This document shows positions 34,085 to 42,923 of a stretch of DNA of 64,000 nucleotides, piece after piece. The notes below the pieces were generated by a model. The model had not been told where the DNA came from. It saw only the letters and a list, made by a program, of their open reading frames with translations, and ran no database searches. Within the stretch, counting starts at the first letter, position 1; the number at the start of each line of letters is the position of its first letter. The translations under genes were made by a program, and so were the position numbers. The stretch is from AP-15 sp963735445 (GTDB lineage: Bacteria > Pseudomonadota > Alphaproteobacteria > ATCC43930 > CGMCC-115725), in assembly GCA_963735445.1 (NCBI GenBank), contig CAVTLC010000031.1, positions 33,604 through 97,603 of the forward strand, read 5' to 3'.

Positions 34085-35659
34085 CTAATCGGCTGCCACC
34101 GGGCCGCCGGCCGGCGCGCGGCGCGGCCGCCGCAAAAACAGCAGCAACGGCAGACCGATCACGACGAGGATCATCATCAGCATAAAATCGTCGAGATAAG
34201 CGACCATCGCCGCCTGCCGCGTGGCTTCCGCGTTCAACGCGGCAATCCCTGAGGGGTCGGTCAGGCTGTAAGGGGCCTTTAGCGATCCCGTGATAAGCGG
34301 ATTGTCGGGCCGGAGGTGTTCGACCAGCTGCGAATGGACGATCTGGGTGTTCTGAGCGAGCAGCGTTTCGACAATCGATATGCCGATGCTGCCGCCGATG
34401 TTGCGCATCAGGCTGAAGATCGCGGTGCCCTGGGTCAGCATGTGCCGCGGCAATGTCGAGAAGGTAATGATGCTTAGCGGGGTAAACACAAACCCAAGCC
34501 CAAAACCCTGCAGCAGACCGGTCACGACGATCGGGCTCATGCCCATGTAAAGCGAGAAACCGGTCATCTGCCACATCGCCACTGCGGTCACCATCAGGCC
34601 CGTCATGATGATCAACCGGGTGTCGATACGGCCGGCGATCCGGGCGATCAGGATCATCGCGATCATCGTGCCGACACCGCGGGGTGCTGTAACAAAGCCG
34701 GTCGTGACGACCGGGTAATTCAGCAAATCCTGCAGCATTGTCGGCAGCAGGGTCATCGTGCCGTAGAGCGGAATGCCGACCAGGAACATCAACAGGGTGC
34801 CAACCATGCAGTTGGCGTCCTTCATCAGGTCGCGGTTCAAAAAAGACCGCTCGGTCGCCGTCGCGGTATGGACAACAAACAAATAAAAGGCGAGCGCCGA
34901 AATCGTCGCCTCGATCCAAATCTCGGTCGAACCGAACCAATCTTTGAGCTGTCCGCGATCGAGCAGCATTTGCAACGCCCCGATCGCCAGGCTCAGCGTG
35001 GTAAAGCCAAACCAATCAAACGCCTCGCGCCGGCCATGCCGGGTCTCGCGAATAAAGATCAAAATCCCGATGGCAGACAGAATCCCGAATGGGACATTGA
35101 TGTAGAAAACCGATCGCCAGCTGTAGTTATCGGTCAGCCAGCCGCCTAATGCCGGCCCGATAATCGGACCGAGGATGACCCCCATCCCCCAAACCGCCAT
35201 CGCTCGGGCGTGGCGCTCGGGCGGATTGATCTGCAACAACACCGCTTGTGAAAGCGGCACCAGCGCCGCACCGCATACGCCCTGCAGCAGCCGGTATATC
35301 ACCAGTTGGGCAAGGCTCGTCGCGGCGCCGCACAAGGCCGATGTCAGGGTAAAGCCGGTGACCGAGATAAAGAACACGTACTTGACGCCAAACCGTCCGG
35401 CGAGCCAGCCGGTCAGCGGCGTCATGATCGCGGCGGCAACGATATACGAGGTGACGACCCAGGCGATCTGATCCTGCGACGCCGACATGCTGCCCTGCAT
35501 GTGGGGCAGCGCGACATTGGCGATCGTGGTGTCGACCCCCTGCATAAAGGTCGCCAGCATGATCGACGCGGTAATCCAACCCCGGTTTGCTATTCCCGGG
35601 GCCGGGGTCTCCGATCTCACCGCTCCGCCGCTCGGCTCGTTCCGGTTCCGGCTAGCCAT
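34085..35659 (-). CDS. EmrB/QacA-family (DHA2) drug efflux MFS transporter, copy 1
   Basis: Inner-membrane 14-helix proton-driven exporter of 524 residues, working with the adjacent HlyD-type adaptor to pump drugs across the envelope. Motifs: GVDTTIANVALPHMQGSM with the D1 region at about residues 40-58, TGWLAGRFGVKYVF as motif A, RLLQGVCGAALVPL as motif B, and GPIIGPALGGWL as motif C. The ATG at 35659 gives MASRNRNEPSG; the longer start at 35689 lies further inside the adaptor gene, whose 3' end already overlaps by 43 bases. It is the last gene of the marR-emrA-emrB operon. Confidence 0.88.
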   Translation of the reverse strand: MASRNRNEPSGGAVRSETPAPGIANRGWITASIMLATFMQGVDTTIANVALPHMQGSMSASQDQIAWVVTSYIVAAAIMTPLTGWLAGRFGVKYVFFISVTGFTLTSALCGAATSLAQLVIYRLLQGVCGAALVPLSQAVLLQINPPERHARAMAVWGMGVILGPIIGPALGGWLTDNYSWRSVFYINVPFGILSAIGILIFIRETRHGRREAFDWFGFTTLSLAIGALQMLLDRGQLKDWFGSTEIWIEATISALAFYLFVVHTATATERSFLNRDLMKDANCMVGTLLMFLVGIPLYGTMTLLPTMLQDLLNYPVVTTGFVTAPRGVGTMIAMILIARIAGRIDTRLIIMTGLMVTAVAMWQMTGFSLYMGMSPIVVTGLLQGFGLGFVFTPLSIITFSTLPRHMLTQGTAIFSLMRNIGGSIGISIVETLLAQNTQIVHSQLVEHLRPDNPLITGSLKAPYSLTDPSGIAALNAEATRQAAMVAYLDDFMLMMILVVIGLPLLLFLRRPRRAPAGGPVAAD

Positions 35660-36786
35660 CCCAGCAAATTGTCGACCCGGTCGAGCCACGGTCGGCGAAA
35701 TTTCGTATCGACCTCTACGGTGGCGCTCAGCCCGGCGTGGAGCGGCGCCCGCGGATCCGATTTTTCGATCGAAAGCCGGACCGGCAGGCGCTGCACGACT
35801 TTTACCCAGTTGCCGGTGGCGTTCTCCGCCGGCAGCAGTGAAAAGGTGAGCCCCGTCCCTGGGCTCAGACTTTCGACACGCGCCGGGAACACGACATCGG
35901 GATAGGTGTCAACCGCGACCGTGGCCGACTGCCCGGGCCGCATATGCGTCAGCTCGGTTTCTTTGAAATTGGCTTCGACCCAGATCCGTTCGGAAGACAA
36001 TAGCGAGAACAGCGGGGTTGACGCGTTGACATAGTTGCCGACCTGCAGCTGCTCGACCTTGGTCACGATGCCGTTTTCGGGTGCGTGTATGGCTGTGTAC
36101 GAAAGGTTGAGCTCGGCCCGATCGAGTGCCGCCTGCGCGTGCTGGACCATCGGGTGTTTACGCACCGGAAGATCGGGATCGCCGCCGAGGCTGGCGAGCG
36201 TATTGGCGACGTCCTGCTGCTTCGACACGAGTTGCGCACTGTCGGTCTGAAAGGCTTGGCTTGCCCGGTCAAATTGCTGTTTGGAGGCGGCGCCCGACGT
36301 GAGCAACTGTTTTTGCCGCTCAAACTCGCCCTTTTCATAAGCGACCGTCGCCTGCGTCGCCTGCGCCTCGGCAAGTTTCTGCCGGTAGGTCGCTTTCATC
36401 GCCTCGACCTGGAGCCTGACCGCGGCGAGTTGCGCCTTGGCTTCCTCGACCGCGATCGTAAACGGCCGCTGATCGAGGCTGAATAGAACTTGCCCCGCTT
36501 TTACCGGCTGGTTGTCACGAATGTAGATCTTGTCGACCCGGCCAGACACATCCGTGCTGATCGAAATTCTTGCGGCTTGCACATACGCGTCGTCGGTCGA
36601 GACGTAACGCCCGGTCGTCAAATACCAATAGGCGCCGCCGAGCAGCACGACTATAGGTCCAAGCAGCATCAGTGGTAGTCGCAGCCTTTGCCGCCATGAA
36701 CGCTTGGGCAGAAGCGCAACCCGGGGTTCGACACTGGTGCGCCGCGCGCCGAGGGCCGGCGCCTCGTCTTGAGCGGAAGTGGTCAC
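35617..36786 (-). CDS. HlyD/EmrA-family membrane fusion protein
   Basis: Periplasmic adaptor of a tripartite efflux pump, 389 residues, anchored by one N-terminal helix (LRLPLMLLGPIVVLLGGAYW, about residues 35-54). TDDAYVQAARISISTDVSG is the first half of the lipoyl domain. A long alpha-helical hairpin with many Ala/Gln (about 120-220) follows, then YTAIHAPENGIVTKVEQLQVG as the second lipoyl half and the beta-barrel region NWVKVVQRLPVRLSIE. It starts inside the last codons of marR (four-base overlap) and overlaps emrB, so the three are one transcript. Confidence 0.88.
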   Translation of the reverse strand: MTTSAQDEAPALGARRTSVEPRVALLPKRSWRQRLRLPLMLLGPIVVLLGGAYWYLTTGRYVSTDDAYVQAARISISTDVSGRVDKIYIRDNQPVKAGQVLFSLDQRPFTIAVEEAKAQLAAVRLQVEAMKATYRQKLAEAQATQATVAYEKGEFERQKQLLTSGAASKQQFDRASQAFQTDSAQLVSKQQDVANTLASLGGDPDLPVRKHPMVQHAQAALDRAELNLSYTAIHAPENGIVTKVEQLQVGNYVNASTPLFSLLSSERIWVEANFKETELTHMRPGQSATVAVDTYPDVVFPARVESLSPGTGLTFSLLPAENATGNWVKVVQRLPVRLSIEKSDPRAPLHAGLSATVEVDTKFRRPWLDRVDNLLGWLAGTGTSRAAER

Positions 36787-37319
36787 CGCGCGCCTCCCGC
36801 TGCCGACAGTCCGCCACTGGCGCCCGGGCCACCTCGCGGATGTTCAGACGGCCGTCCCGACCGCGGCGGCTGAGCGAGCACAGCGAGCGGAAGATCGCTG
36901 CAAAGATCGGCGTGGACGCGCCGCAGCAACTCGATTAGCTGGCATCCTTCGTCATCGGACAAAGAGGCAAATGCCTCCTGTCGAACCTCGGTTGCGAGAT
37001 CGCGGATGCGAGCAAGGATCGGGCGAGCCTTTTCGGTCAGCACCAACCGGCGCGCGCGGCGGTCGGCGGGGTCGGGACGCCGCTCGATCCAGCCATCGGC
37101 TTCCATTCGGTCGATCTGCCGAACCAGCGTCATCGGCTTGATCTCGAGGAGTTCCGCCAAACCGGCCTGATTGATGCCCTCGTAGCGGGTGAGATAGCCG
37201 AGGATCCGGCATTGCGATCGATTGAGGCCGAGAAACAACACGGCCTGCTGATTGAAGCGTCGCGCGAATAGACGGGCGACGTCGTGGACGAGATAACCAA
37301 AGCTGGTATCGAGATTCAT
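36783..37319 (-). CDS. MarR-family transcriptional regulator
   Basis: MarR-type winged-helix repressor, 178 residues from the ATG at 37319 (MNLDTSFGYLVHDVARLFAR). The winged helix is recognisable: NRSQCRILGYLTRYEGINQA, LAELLEIKPMTLVRQIDRME as the recognition region and WIERRPDPADRRARRLVLTE as the wing. The C-terminal tail of about 40 residues is Pro/Gly-rich. An ATG at 37346 is also in frame and would be nearly leaderless relative to the promoter. It probably represses its own operon and responds to an exported compound. Confidence 0.85.
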   Translation of the reverse strand: MNLDTSFGYLVHDVARLFARRFNQQAVLFLGLNRSQCRILGYLTRYEGINQAGLAELLEIKPMTLVRQIDRMEADGWIERRPDPADRRARRLVLTEKARPILARIRDLATEVRQEAFASLSDDEGCQLIELLRRVHADLCSDLPLAVLAQPPRSGRPSEHPRGGPGASGGLSAAGGAR

Positions 37320-37351
37320 GTGCGCGACCGGAAAAGAACCACCCATAGGTG

Positions 37352-37379
37352 ATAATAAGCTATGATACGAAATTTGAAA
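37352..37379 (-). promoter_or_regulatory. Candidate promoter of the marR-emrA-emrB operon
   Basis: On the minus strand, TTTCAA (plus coordinates 37374-37379), a 16-base gap and TATTAT (37352-37357) give a sigma-70-like promoter just before the marR start. The local sequence is AT-rich compared with the window. I see no clear MarR palindrome. Confidence 0.4.
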
Positions 37380-37437
37380 ATCCGCTAGTCCGATGGATCG
37401 CGCGGCTGATAGACGCAGATTCGATAGCTGGCCGGGA

Positions 37438-37474
37438 CAAATGCCGGTTGCTTAGGCAAATGCCGGTTGCTTAG
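37438..37474. repeat. Tandem 18-base duplication at the end of emrB copy 2
   Basis: CAAATGCCGGTTGCTTAG occurs at 37438-37455 and again at 37457-37474 (period 19); the inner copy holds the stop codon of the upstream transporter gene. Confidence 0.7.
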
Positions 37475-39051
37475 CTGGCTCGCAAACTCCCGGCGGGTTG
37501 CGGAGCAACCTGCACCGCCCGCTCTCGACGCGGCGCGCGCACCAACAAGAGCAGCGGTATCGTCGCTGCCACGATGATCATCATAAAGCGATACACGTCG
37601 ATATAAGCCACCATCGCCGCCTGTCGGGTCACCTCGGCGTTGAGCGCGGCGATGCCGGACGGGCTCGTCAGGCTGTACGGCGCCGATAGCAAGGGTATCT
37701 GGGCGAGCGGGTTGTCGGGCCGCAAATGCTCGACCAGCCGAGCGTGGACGATCTGGGTGTTCTGCGTTAGCACCGCGACAAACACCGAGATACCGATGCT
37801 GCCCCCAAGGTTACGCATGAGGCTGCGCAACGCGGTGCCCTGGGTCATGATATGTCGCGGTAGGTTCGACAACGCCAAAGTATTCAATGGAACGAAGGTG
37901 CAACCCAACCCGAAACCCTGCAGCACTCCCGAGGTGATCACCGGCCCCATCCCCATCTGCAACGAAAAACCTGTCATCTGCCACAGGGAAGCCACAGTCA
38001 TCAGCAGTCCCGCAACAATGATCAATCGATTGTCGACCCGATTGATCAGCCTGCCGACCAGAAACATCGCGGCCATCGTGCCGACGCCTCGCGGCGAGGT
38101 GACGAGTCCGGTGGTGAATACCGGATAGTTCATCAGGGATTGCAGCATTGTCGGCACCAATGCCAATGTGCCGCTCAAAATCCCGCCAACCAGAAACATC
38201 AGGATCGTCCCGACCGCAAAGTTGGGGCTCTTCAGCAGGTCGCGGTTCAGGAACGATCGTTCGTCGGTCGTCACCGTGTGGACGATAAACAGATAGCCGG
38301 CGACCCCGGCAATTGCCGCTTCGACCCAAATCTCCGTCGAGCCGAACCAGTCCTTCAACTCGCCGCGATCGAGCAGCATTTGCATGGCGCCGATGGCGAT
38401 GCTCAGCGCCCCAAACCCGAAAAAATCAAATGCCTCGCGATGCGCGTGCCGTCCCTCGCGAATGAAAAGTAGAATTCCGAGGAAGGAGACGACCCCAACC
38501 GGTAAGTTGATATAGAAAATCCAGCGCCAGCTGTAATTCTCGGTAAGCCAACCGCCAAGCATCGGGCCGCAAATCGGCCCGAGCATGACCCCGATCCCCC
38601 AGACGGCAATGGCTTGGCCGTGCCGTTCCGGTGGGTTGATCTGCATCAGTACCGATTGCGACAACGGCACCAGTCCGGCGCCGCAAATCCCTTGCAAGAG
38701 GCGGAATGTGACAAGCTCGGCCAGGCTCGTAGCGCTGCCGCAGAGCGCCGAAGCCAAGGTGAATCCGCCAACCGAGATCAGAAAAATGTATTTGATCCCG
38801 AAGCGGCCGGCGAGCCACCCGGTGAGCGGCATCGTGATCGCGGCGGCAACGATATACGAGGTCAGAACCCATGCCGCCTGGTCCTGTGCGACCGAGAGAC
38901 TACCCTGGATATGCGGCAATGCGACATTTGCGATCGTGTTGTCGACGCCCTGCATGATCGTCGCCAGCATAATCGAAGCGGTGATTGCCGTTCGATTGCC
39001 GAGCGGGCCTCGCGCTTCGCTCTTCACGGCGGCGAGCCCGCCCGCGCGCAT
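37471..39051 (-). CDS. EmrB/QacA-family (DHA2) drug efflux MFS transporter, copy 2
   Basis: Paralogue of the transporter at 34.1-35.7 kb, 526 residues with the same motifs (GVDNTIANVALPHIQGSL, TGWLAGRFGIKYIF, GPICGPMLGGWL) and near-identical blocks such as LLDRGELKDWFGSTEIW and NTQIVHARLVEHLRPDNPL. It lies upstream of marR on the same strand but is separated from it by about 125 bases, with no adaptor of its own. It may use the single EmrA of the operon. It diverges from the phage-like cassette. Confidence 0.88.
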   Translation of the reverse strand: MRAGGLAAVKSEARGPLGNRTAITASIMLATIMQGVDNTIANVALPHIQGSLSVAQDQAAWVLTSYIVAAAITMPLTGWLAGRFGIKYIFLISVGGFTLASALCGSATSLAELVTFRLLQGICGAGLVPLSQSVLMQINPPERHGQAIAVWGIGVMLGPICGPMLGGWLTENYSWRWIFYINLPVGVVSFLGILLFIREGRHAHREAFDFFGFGALSIAIGAMQMLLDRGELKDWFGSTEIWVEAAIAGVAGYLFIVHTVTTDERSFLNRDLLKSPNFAVGTILMFLVGGILSGTLALVPTMLQSLMNYPVFTTGLVTSPRGVGTMAAMFLVGRLINRVDNRLIIVAGLLMTVASLWQMTGFSLQMGMGPVITSGVLQGFGLGCTFVPLNTLALSNLPRHIMTQGTALRSLMRNLGGSIGISVFVAVLTQNTQIVHARLVEHLRPDNPLAQIPLLSAPYSLTSPSGIAALNAEVTRQAAMVAYIDVYRFMMIIVAATIPLLLLVRAPRRERAVQVAPQPAGSLRAS

Positions 39052-39308
39052 CGGTTGCCAGCCCTATCGGCGCCGTGCGATCGCGGGATTGCCGTTCGAT
39101 CCTTTGCGAGTCGGCCGGGGATGGAGCCCTCTTGCACGTTCGTTCGATCTTTAAAGGGTGCTCATTAGAGCATAAATCCTGCAGCTCGGCGTCAACTCGG
39201 CCCTGGCGAAAGGCGCGGCGGGCACTCTCTCGTTCCCGACCCTCCAAGCTGCCCAGTATTTATAGCCGGTTGGTGCGACTATGGATCACTCGCGTTTTAG
39301 GGGGAAGC

Positions 39309-40118
39309 GTGGCTGGACCGGTCTCAGATTCCGGGTTGACCTTGATCGACGCGGTGATCGCCACCGCAAATAAAGCGCAGTGGCAACGTTATTGCCGGCT
39401 CGCGATCGAACTGACAGGCGCTGGCACCCAAGCCGAACCGACTTTCGCGATCGGCTCTGTGGAATGGCAGCGGCAGCGAGATCAGCCGCCGACCTCGCGG
39501 ACAAATCTGCCCAGCACCCAAAATCTGCCCAGCACCCAAGAGCAAGCCGCGGGCCGACGGCGGCTGGCTCTTCGCGGCGCTCAGCCGAGCTTTGCCGGCG
39601 CCCCGTCACCGTTTGGCGCCGCCGGTGGCGCCGCCTTTGACGAGTTCATCGCGAACCGTCGCGGGGACGCGCCATCATTTGCCGAAATCGAGTCGCTCGA
39701 AGAACAATTGGTGGGCGCTTTCGAAAATGCCGGCCGTTCCGGGCGGTTTCGCATGGTCGGGATTTTCGACGCGGCAAAAAAAGAGGTCGATCCCGACTGG
39801 TTCGGGCGTATGCGCCTCGATTTTGCGAACAATCTCGTCGAATTGCCCGATGGCTCTGTCATCGCCGGGATCGAGGTAACATTGACGCCGGTGAAGGTCT
39901 CTGGCTCGGATAGGCGTGAGCGTCCGGCCCAGGCAATGCTCCGTGAGGCATTGATCGCGTTGTGGGAACGGGGCGCGTTTACTGCCGGAACGGGCAATGA
40001 GCGGGTCTTGGCTTTGGTCCTGCAGGAGTTGCGCCTATCGGCGTCGGACCCGCCTTACGGTTTCAAGAGCGCGGAAACCATTCGCAAGCTGCGCAAAGCG
40101 CTGAAGATGTCGCTATAG
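39309..40118 (+). CDS. Hypothetical protein, first gene of a phage-like cassette
   Basis: Protein of 269 residues that I do not recognise. The GTG at 39309 follows GGGGGAAGC; the open frame continues further upstream, but that part is antisense to emrB and unlikely. The N-terminal third is mostly helical (TLIDAVIATANKAQWQRYCR), then comes a Ser/Thr/Pro-rich linker holding two NLPSTQ repeats. The C-terminal half (about 160-269) has LVELPDGSVIAGIEVTLTP and a helical AQAMLREALIALWERGAF end. It is followed by two genes that look phage-derived, so it may be a phage accessory protein. Confidence 0.5.
   Translation: MAGPVSDSGLTLIDAVIATANKAQWQRYCRLAIELTGAGTQAEPTFAIGSVEWQRQRDQPPTSRTNLPSTQNLPSTQEQAAGRRRLALRGAQPSFAGAPSPFGAAGGAAFDEFIANRRGDAPSFAEIESLEEQLVGAFENAGRSGRFRMVGIFDAAKKEVDPDWFGRMRLDFANNLVELPDGSVIAGIEVTLTPVKVSGSDRRERPAQAMLREALIALWERGAFTAGTGNERVLALVLQELRLSASDPPYGFKSAETIRKLRKALKMSL
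39503..39538 (+). repeat. Perfect 18-base tandem duplication
   Basis: AAATCTGCCCAGCACCCA twice in a row inside the hypothetical gene at 39.3-40.1 kb, in frame, adding one six-residue NLPSTQ unit. Confidence 0.85.
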
Positions 40119-40246
40119 CCGGCTGAGAAGGCCAAATCTCCAAACCTCCCATCTCGGAAGCTCGGGGCTGCCGACCCTGGCTGACGGCGGTATCGTTCCT
40201 CTGGGCTTTGACGCCCGGCCAGCGACATACCGCGGGGAAATCTTGA

Positions 40247-40963
40247 ATGGGTGATTTGATTGAGTTCACCTCGGAACCCGTGCACCCCGAGGAGAGCAGG
40301 GCGCGCTCACCGGTGCGCGCGCGCCTTGCCGCTGCGATCGAGATATTGTCCCGGAGGGCGGCCGAGTTAACGGCGGCGCAGCAGCCGGCCACCAGGCTCG
40401 GCGCCGTCATTGCCGATGTCTCGCGGCTCGAAGCCGAACTAGCGGAACTGAGAGCGGCGGATCAGCGCCGGCTTGGCGCGTGGCTCGCGCTCAACGATGG
40501 CGAGCCGCGCCCCGGGTCCGGTGCGGAGACCATCGCTTGCGAGAAGCAACTCGCGGCGATTGCGGGTGATGCCGCCGCTGCGCGAACGGCACTGGCCGGC
40601 GCCGAACAGATGTTTCAGCGTTGCGCCGCAGATGTCCGGGAATTGCAGCGCAACCGCGACGAGGCAGTCAGCGCTGCCGCCATCGAAGCTGCCCGTGAAT
40701 TTGCCGAGGAGTACCGGGCTGCACTCGCCGTGGCTCTCGAACATGAAGCCGTGTTGCACGGCTTGCGCGACGAACTTTTGCGTTGCGGCAACCGCGCCGA
40801 TGCGTTGCCGGGCGCGATGGAGGGCGCCGCCCGGATCAGCCAGTTGATCGCGGATACAAAGCGCTCTGTCGCGGTCACGCACAATCCGCAAGCCGGCCGA
40901 AAGCTGCTGGCGACCCTTGTCAGCGATCCCGATGCCCGACTGCAAAAGGACGCCAGCCAATGA
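40247..40963 (+). CDS. Coiled-coil hypothetical protein of the phage-like cassette
   Basis: Protein of 238 residues, mostly Ala/Glu/Arg-rich and predicted helical by eye: long heptad-like stretches from about 30 to 75 and 105 to 185 suggest a coiled coil. No domain is recognised. It overlaps the next gene by four bases (ATGA), which shows they are co-translated. The combination with the next gene suggests a scaffold or chaperone of a small virion-like or tail-like structure, but this is inference. Confidence 0.5.
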   Translation: MGDLIEFTSEPVHPEESRARSPVRARLAAAIEILSRRAAELTAAQQPATRLGAVIADVSRLEAELAELRAADQRRLGAWLALNDGEPRPGSGAETIACEKQLAAIAGDAAAARTALAGAEQMFQRCAADVRELQRNRDEAVSAAAIEAAREFAEEYRAALAVALEHEAVLHGLRDELLRCGNRADALPGAMEGAARISQLIADTKRSVAVTHNPQAGRKLLATLVSDPDARLQKDASQ

Positions 40964-41307
40964 TCCATTATCGACTGATCGCGCCCGAAGGGCTCGCACC
41001 GACCACGATCGAACTCGCCGGCGGTTTTCAGTTGTCGATTCCGCCGGATGGGATCGTCGAAATACCGCACGCTCTGACGATGCCTGGCGATTCCGGGGTC
41101 TTTGAACCGGTCGAACTTATCGTCGAAACCGGGTGGTTGCGCCAACTGCTCAATCTCGGCTTTTGCCAATTGCCGCGCACGGGAACAACCGCAGACAGGC
41201 CGTCTACCGGGCGATATCCGGGCGAAATGATCTTTGACGAAACCTTGGGGCGACCGTTGTGGTGGTCCAAGGATGGCTGGCGCGGGGCGGACGGTCGCAA
41301 GGCCTAG
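40960..41307 (+). CDS. Small phage tail/decoration-like protein
   Basis: Protein of 115 residues. The N-terminal half is a small beta-like part (IHYRLIAPEGLAPTTIELAG). The C-terminal half reads TGTTADRPSTGRYPGEMIFD followed by ETLGRPLWWSKDGWRGADG, a pattern seen at the end of phage tail-fibre and capsid-decoration proteins (Pro-Thr, Phe-Asp, Thr-Leu-Gly-x-Pro, Trp-Trp, Gly-x-x-Trp). The ATG lies in the last codons of the previous gene. Its stop overlaps the end of gluQ by four bases on the opposite strand. Confidence 0.55.
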   Translation: MIHYRLIAPEGLAPTTIELAGGFQLSIPPDGIVEIPHALTMPGDSGVFEPVELIVETGWLRQLLNLGFCQLPRTGTTADRPSTGRYPGEMIFDETLGRPLWWSKDGWRGADGRKA

Positions 41308-42173
41308 CGCTGGCCACTCGAAACCATCGCCTGTGCGATGACCTCGGTCGGCCGCATTCCGGCCGCGCGCATCGCGCGGATCGTCGGCGCGTTATCGCGC
41401 TTGGCTAAGCGGCGGCCCGCTGCGTCGGTCAATAGAGGGTGGTGGCGGTACCGTGGGGTCGGCAGACCGAGCAGCGCCTGCAACAAGCGGTGGATGTGGG
41501 TCGCGATCGCCAAGTCCTGACCGCGGGTCACTAACGTAACGCCCTGGCTCGCGTCATCGACCGTGACCGCCAAGTGATAGCTCGCCGGAGTTTCTTTCCG
41601 CGCCAGCACGACGTCGCCGAGCACGGTCGGATCGGCGGTTACGCAATGCGGCTCGCCATCTGCCTCTTCGATCCATTCGAGAGGGCCGGTCAACTCGACC
41701 GCGCGGGTGACATCGAGGCGCAGCGCGAAATCGAGGCCCGCGCGCTGTTTTGCTGCCCGATCCGCTAAATCGAGCTGCCGACAGCTGCCCGGATAAACGG
41801 GCCCTGCTTCCCCCTGCGGGGCGCCGCCGGCCCGCGCGATTTCCGCTAGGATTTCGCGCCGCGTGCAAAAGCACGGGTATAGCACCCGCAGCGCATCGAG
41901 CTGCTCCAACGCGCGACGATAATCGTCGAAATGCTCGGATTGCCGGCGCACCGGCCCATCCCAATCGAGCCCGAGCCAAGTCAAGTCCTCGATGATCGCC
42001 GCTGCATATTCTTCGCGGCACCGTCCGCGGTCGATGTCCTCGATCCGCAGCAGAAACCGCCCACCACTTTCCCGCGCCGCGCGCCAGCCTTCGAGCGCCG
42101 ACCGGACATGCCCCAGATGCAAAAATCCGGTCGGGCTCGGCGCAAACCGCGTCACGATCTCGCCGCCGATCAT
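41304..42173 (-). CDS. gluQ: Glutamyl-Q tRNA(Asp) synthetase
   Basis: GluQRS, a truncated class I synthetase that attaches glutamate to queuosine in tRNA(Asp). It has 289 residues from the ATG at 42173, which begins MIGGEIVTRFAPSPTGFLHLGH with the class I HIGH-type signature. The zinc site CFC followed by YPGSC is present in the pattern of GluQRS. A KMSKS-like RRLAKRD follows near the C-terminus. There is no anticodon-binding domain, which separates it from GltX. The longer frame to 42281 has no motif and overlaps the divergent esterase. Confidence 0.92.
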   Translation of the reverse strand: MIGGEIVTRFAPSPTGFLHLGHVRSALEGWRAARESGGRFLLRIEDIDRGRCREEYAAAIIEDLTWLGLDWDGPVRRQSEHFDDYRRALEQLDALRVLYPCFCTRREILAEIARAGGAPQGEAGPVYPGSCRQLDLADRAAKQRAGLDFALRLDVTRAVELTGPLEWIEEADGEPHCVTADPTVLGDVVLARKETPASYHLAVTVDDASQGVTLVTRGQDLAIATHIHRLLQALLGLPTPRYRHHPLLTDAAGRRLAKRDNAPTIRAMRAAGMRPTEVIAQAMVSSGQR

Positions 42174-42256
42174 CGCAAACGTCGCCGGGAGTGACAGCGA
42201 GGGCGGGTTTCGGTTATGTCTGCGCCCTTGCGCCGGATCTGTGAAAGACCGCACCG

Positions 42257-42923
42257 ATGCTGCCCCAATTGTCCGGACCATCGCGCCCGCCTGCCTCGGG
42301 GGGCAAGCCGAAGCAACTTGTCATCCTGCTGCATGGCCTGGGTGCGGATGGCAACGATCTGATCGGCCTCGCCCCGTATTGGGCGCCGCTCCTGCCCGAG
42401 GCCGAGTTCATTTCGCCGAACGCCCCGTTCCCCTGCGACATGGGGCCATACGGTTACCAGTGGTTCAGCGCGCAAGATCGCAGCCCGGCGGCGGTTCTGG
42501 CAGGTGTTCGGGCCGCCGCCCCGATCCTTGACGCTTTCATCAGCGACGCATTGGCCGCTCGCGGGCTCGGCGACAGCGAGATGGCGCTGGTCGGCTTTTC
42601 GCAAGGCACGATGATGTCGCTGTTCGTCGGGTTGCGGCGCGCCGAGCCGGCAGCTGGTATCCTCGGATTTTCGGGACGGCTGCTCGCGCCCGAGTTGCTG
42701 ACGAAGCGAGCTGCGTTCGCGACCGCGCATCCTGCTGGTTCACGGCACCGAGGACCCGCTTGTTCCCTACGCCTCGCTGGCGGCTGCGGAATCCGCCCTT
42801 ACGGAAGCGGGCGTCGCGGTCGAAACCATGACCTGCCCCGGAATCGGGCATTCGATCGACGAGAACGGGCTGCGGCGCGGAGGCCAATTCCTCAAGGACG
42901 TGCTAGCGGGAACGATGTCTTGA
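42257..42923 (+). CDS. Carboxylesterase/phospholipase (alpha/beta hydrolase), one frameshift
   Basis: Alpha/beta hydrolase of the carboxylesterase/acyl-protein thioesterase family, about 221 residues. The first frame gives LVILLHGLGADGNDL, the glycine-rich FISPNAPFPCDMGPYGYQWF, and the nucleophile elbow ALVGFSQGTMMSL; it then breaks near 42705-42715. The next frame gives RILLVHGTEDPLVPYASLAA with the Asp of the triad and GIGHSIDENGLRRGG with the histidine, ending at 42923. It overlaps the convergent thioredoxin-like gene by about 30 bases. Restored, it is a normal family member. Confidence 0.82.
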
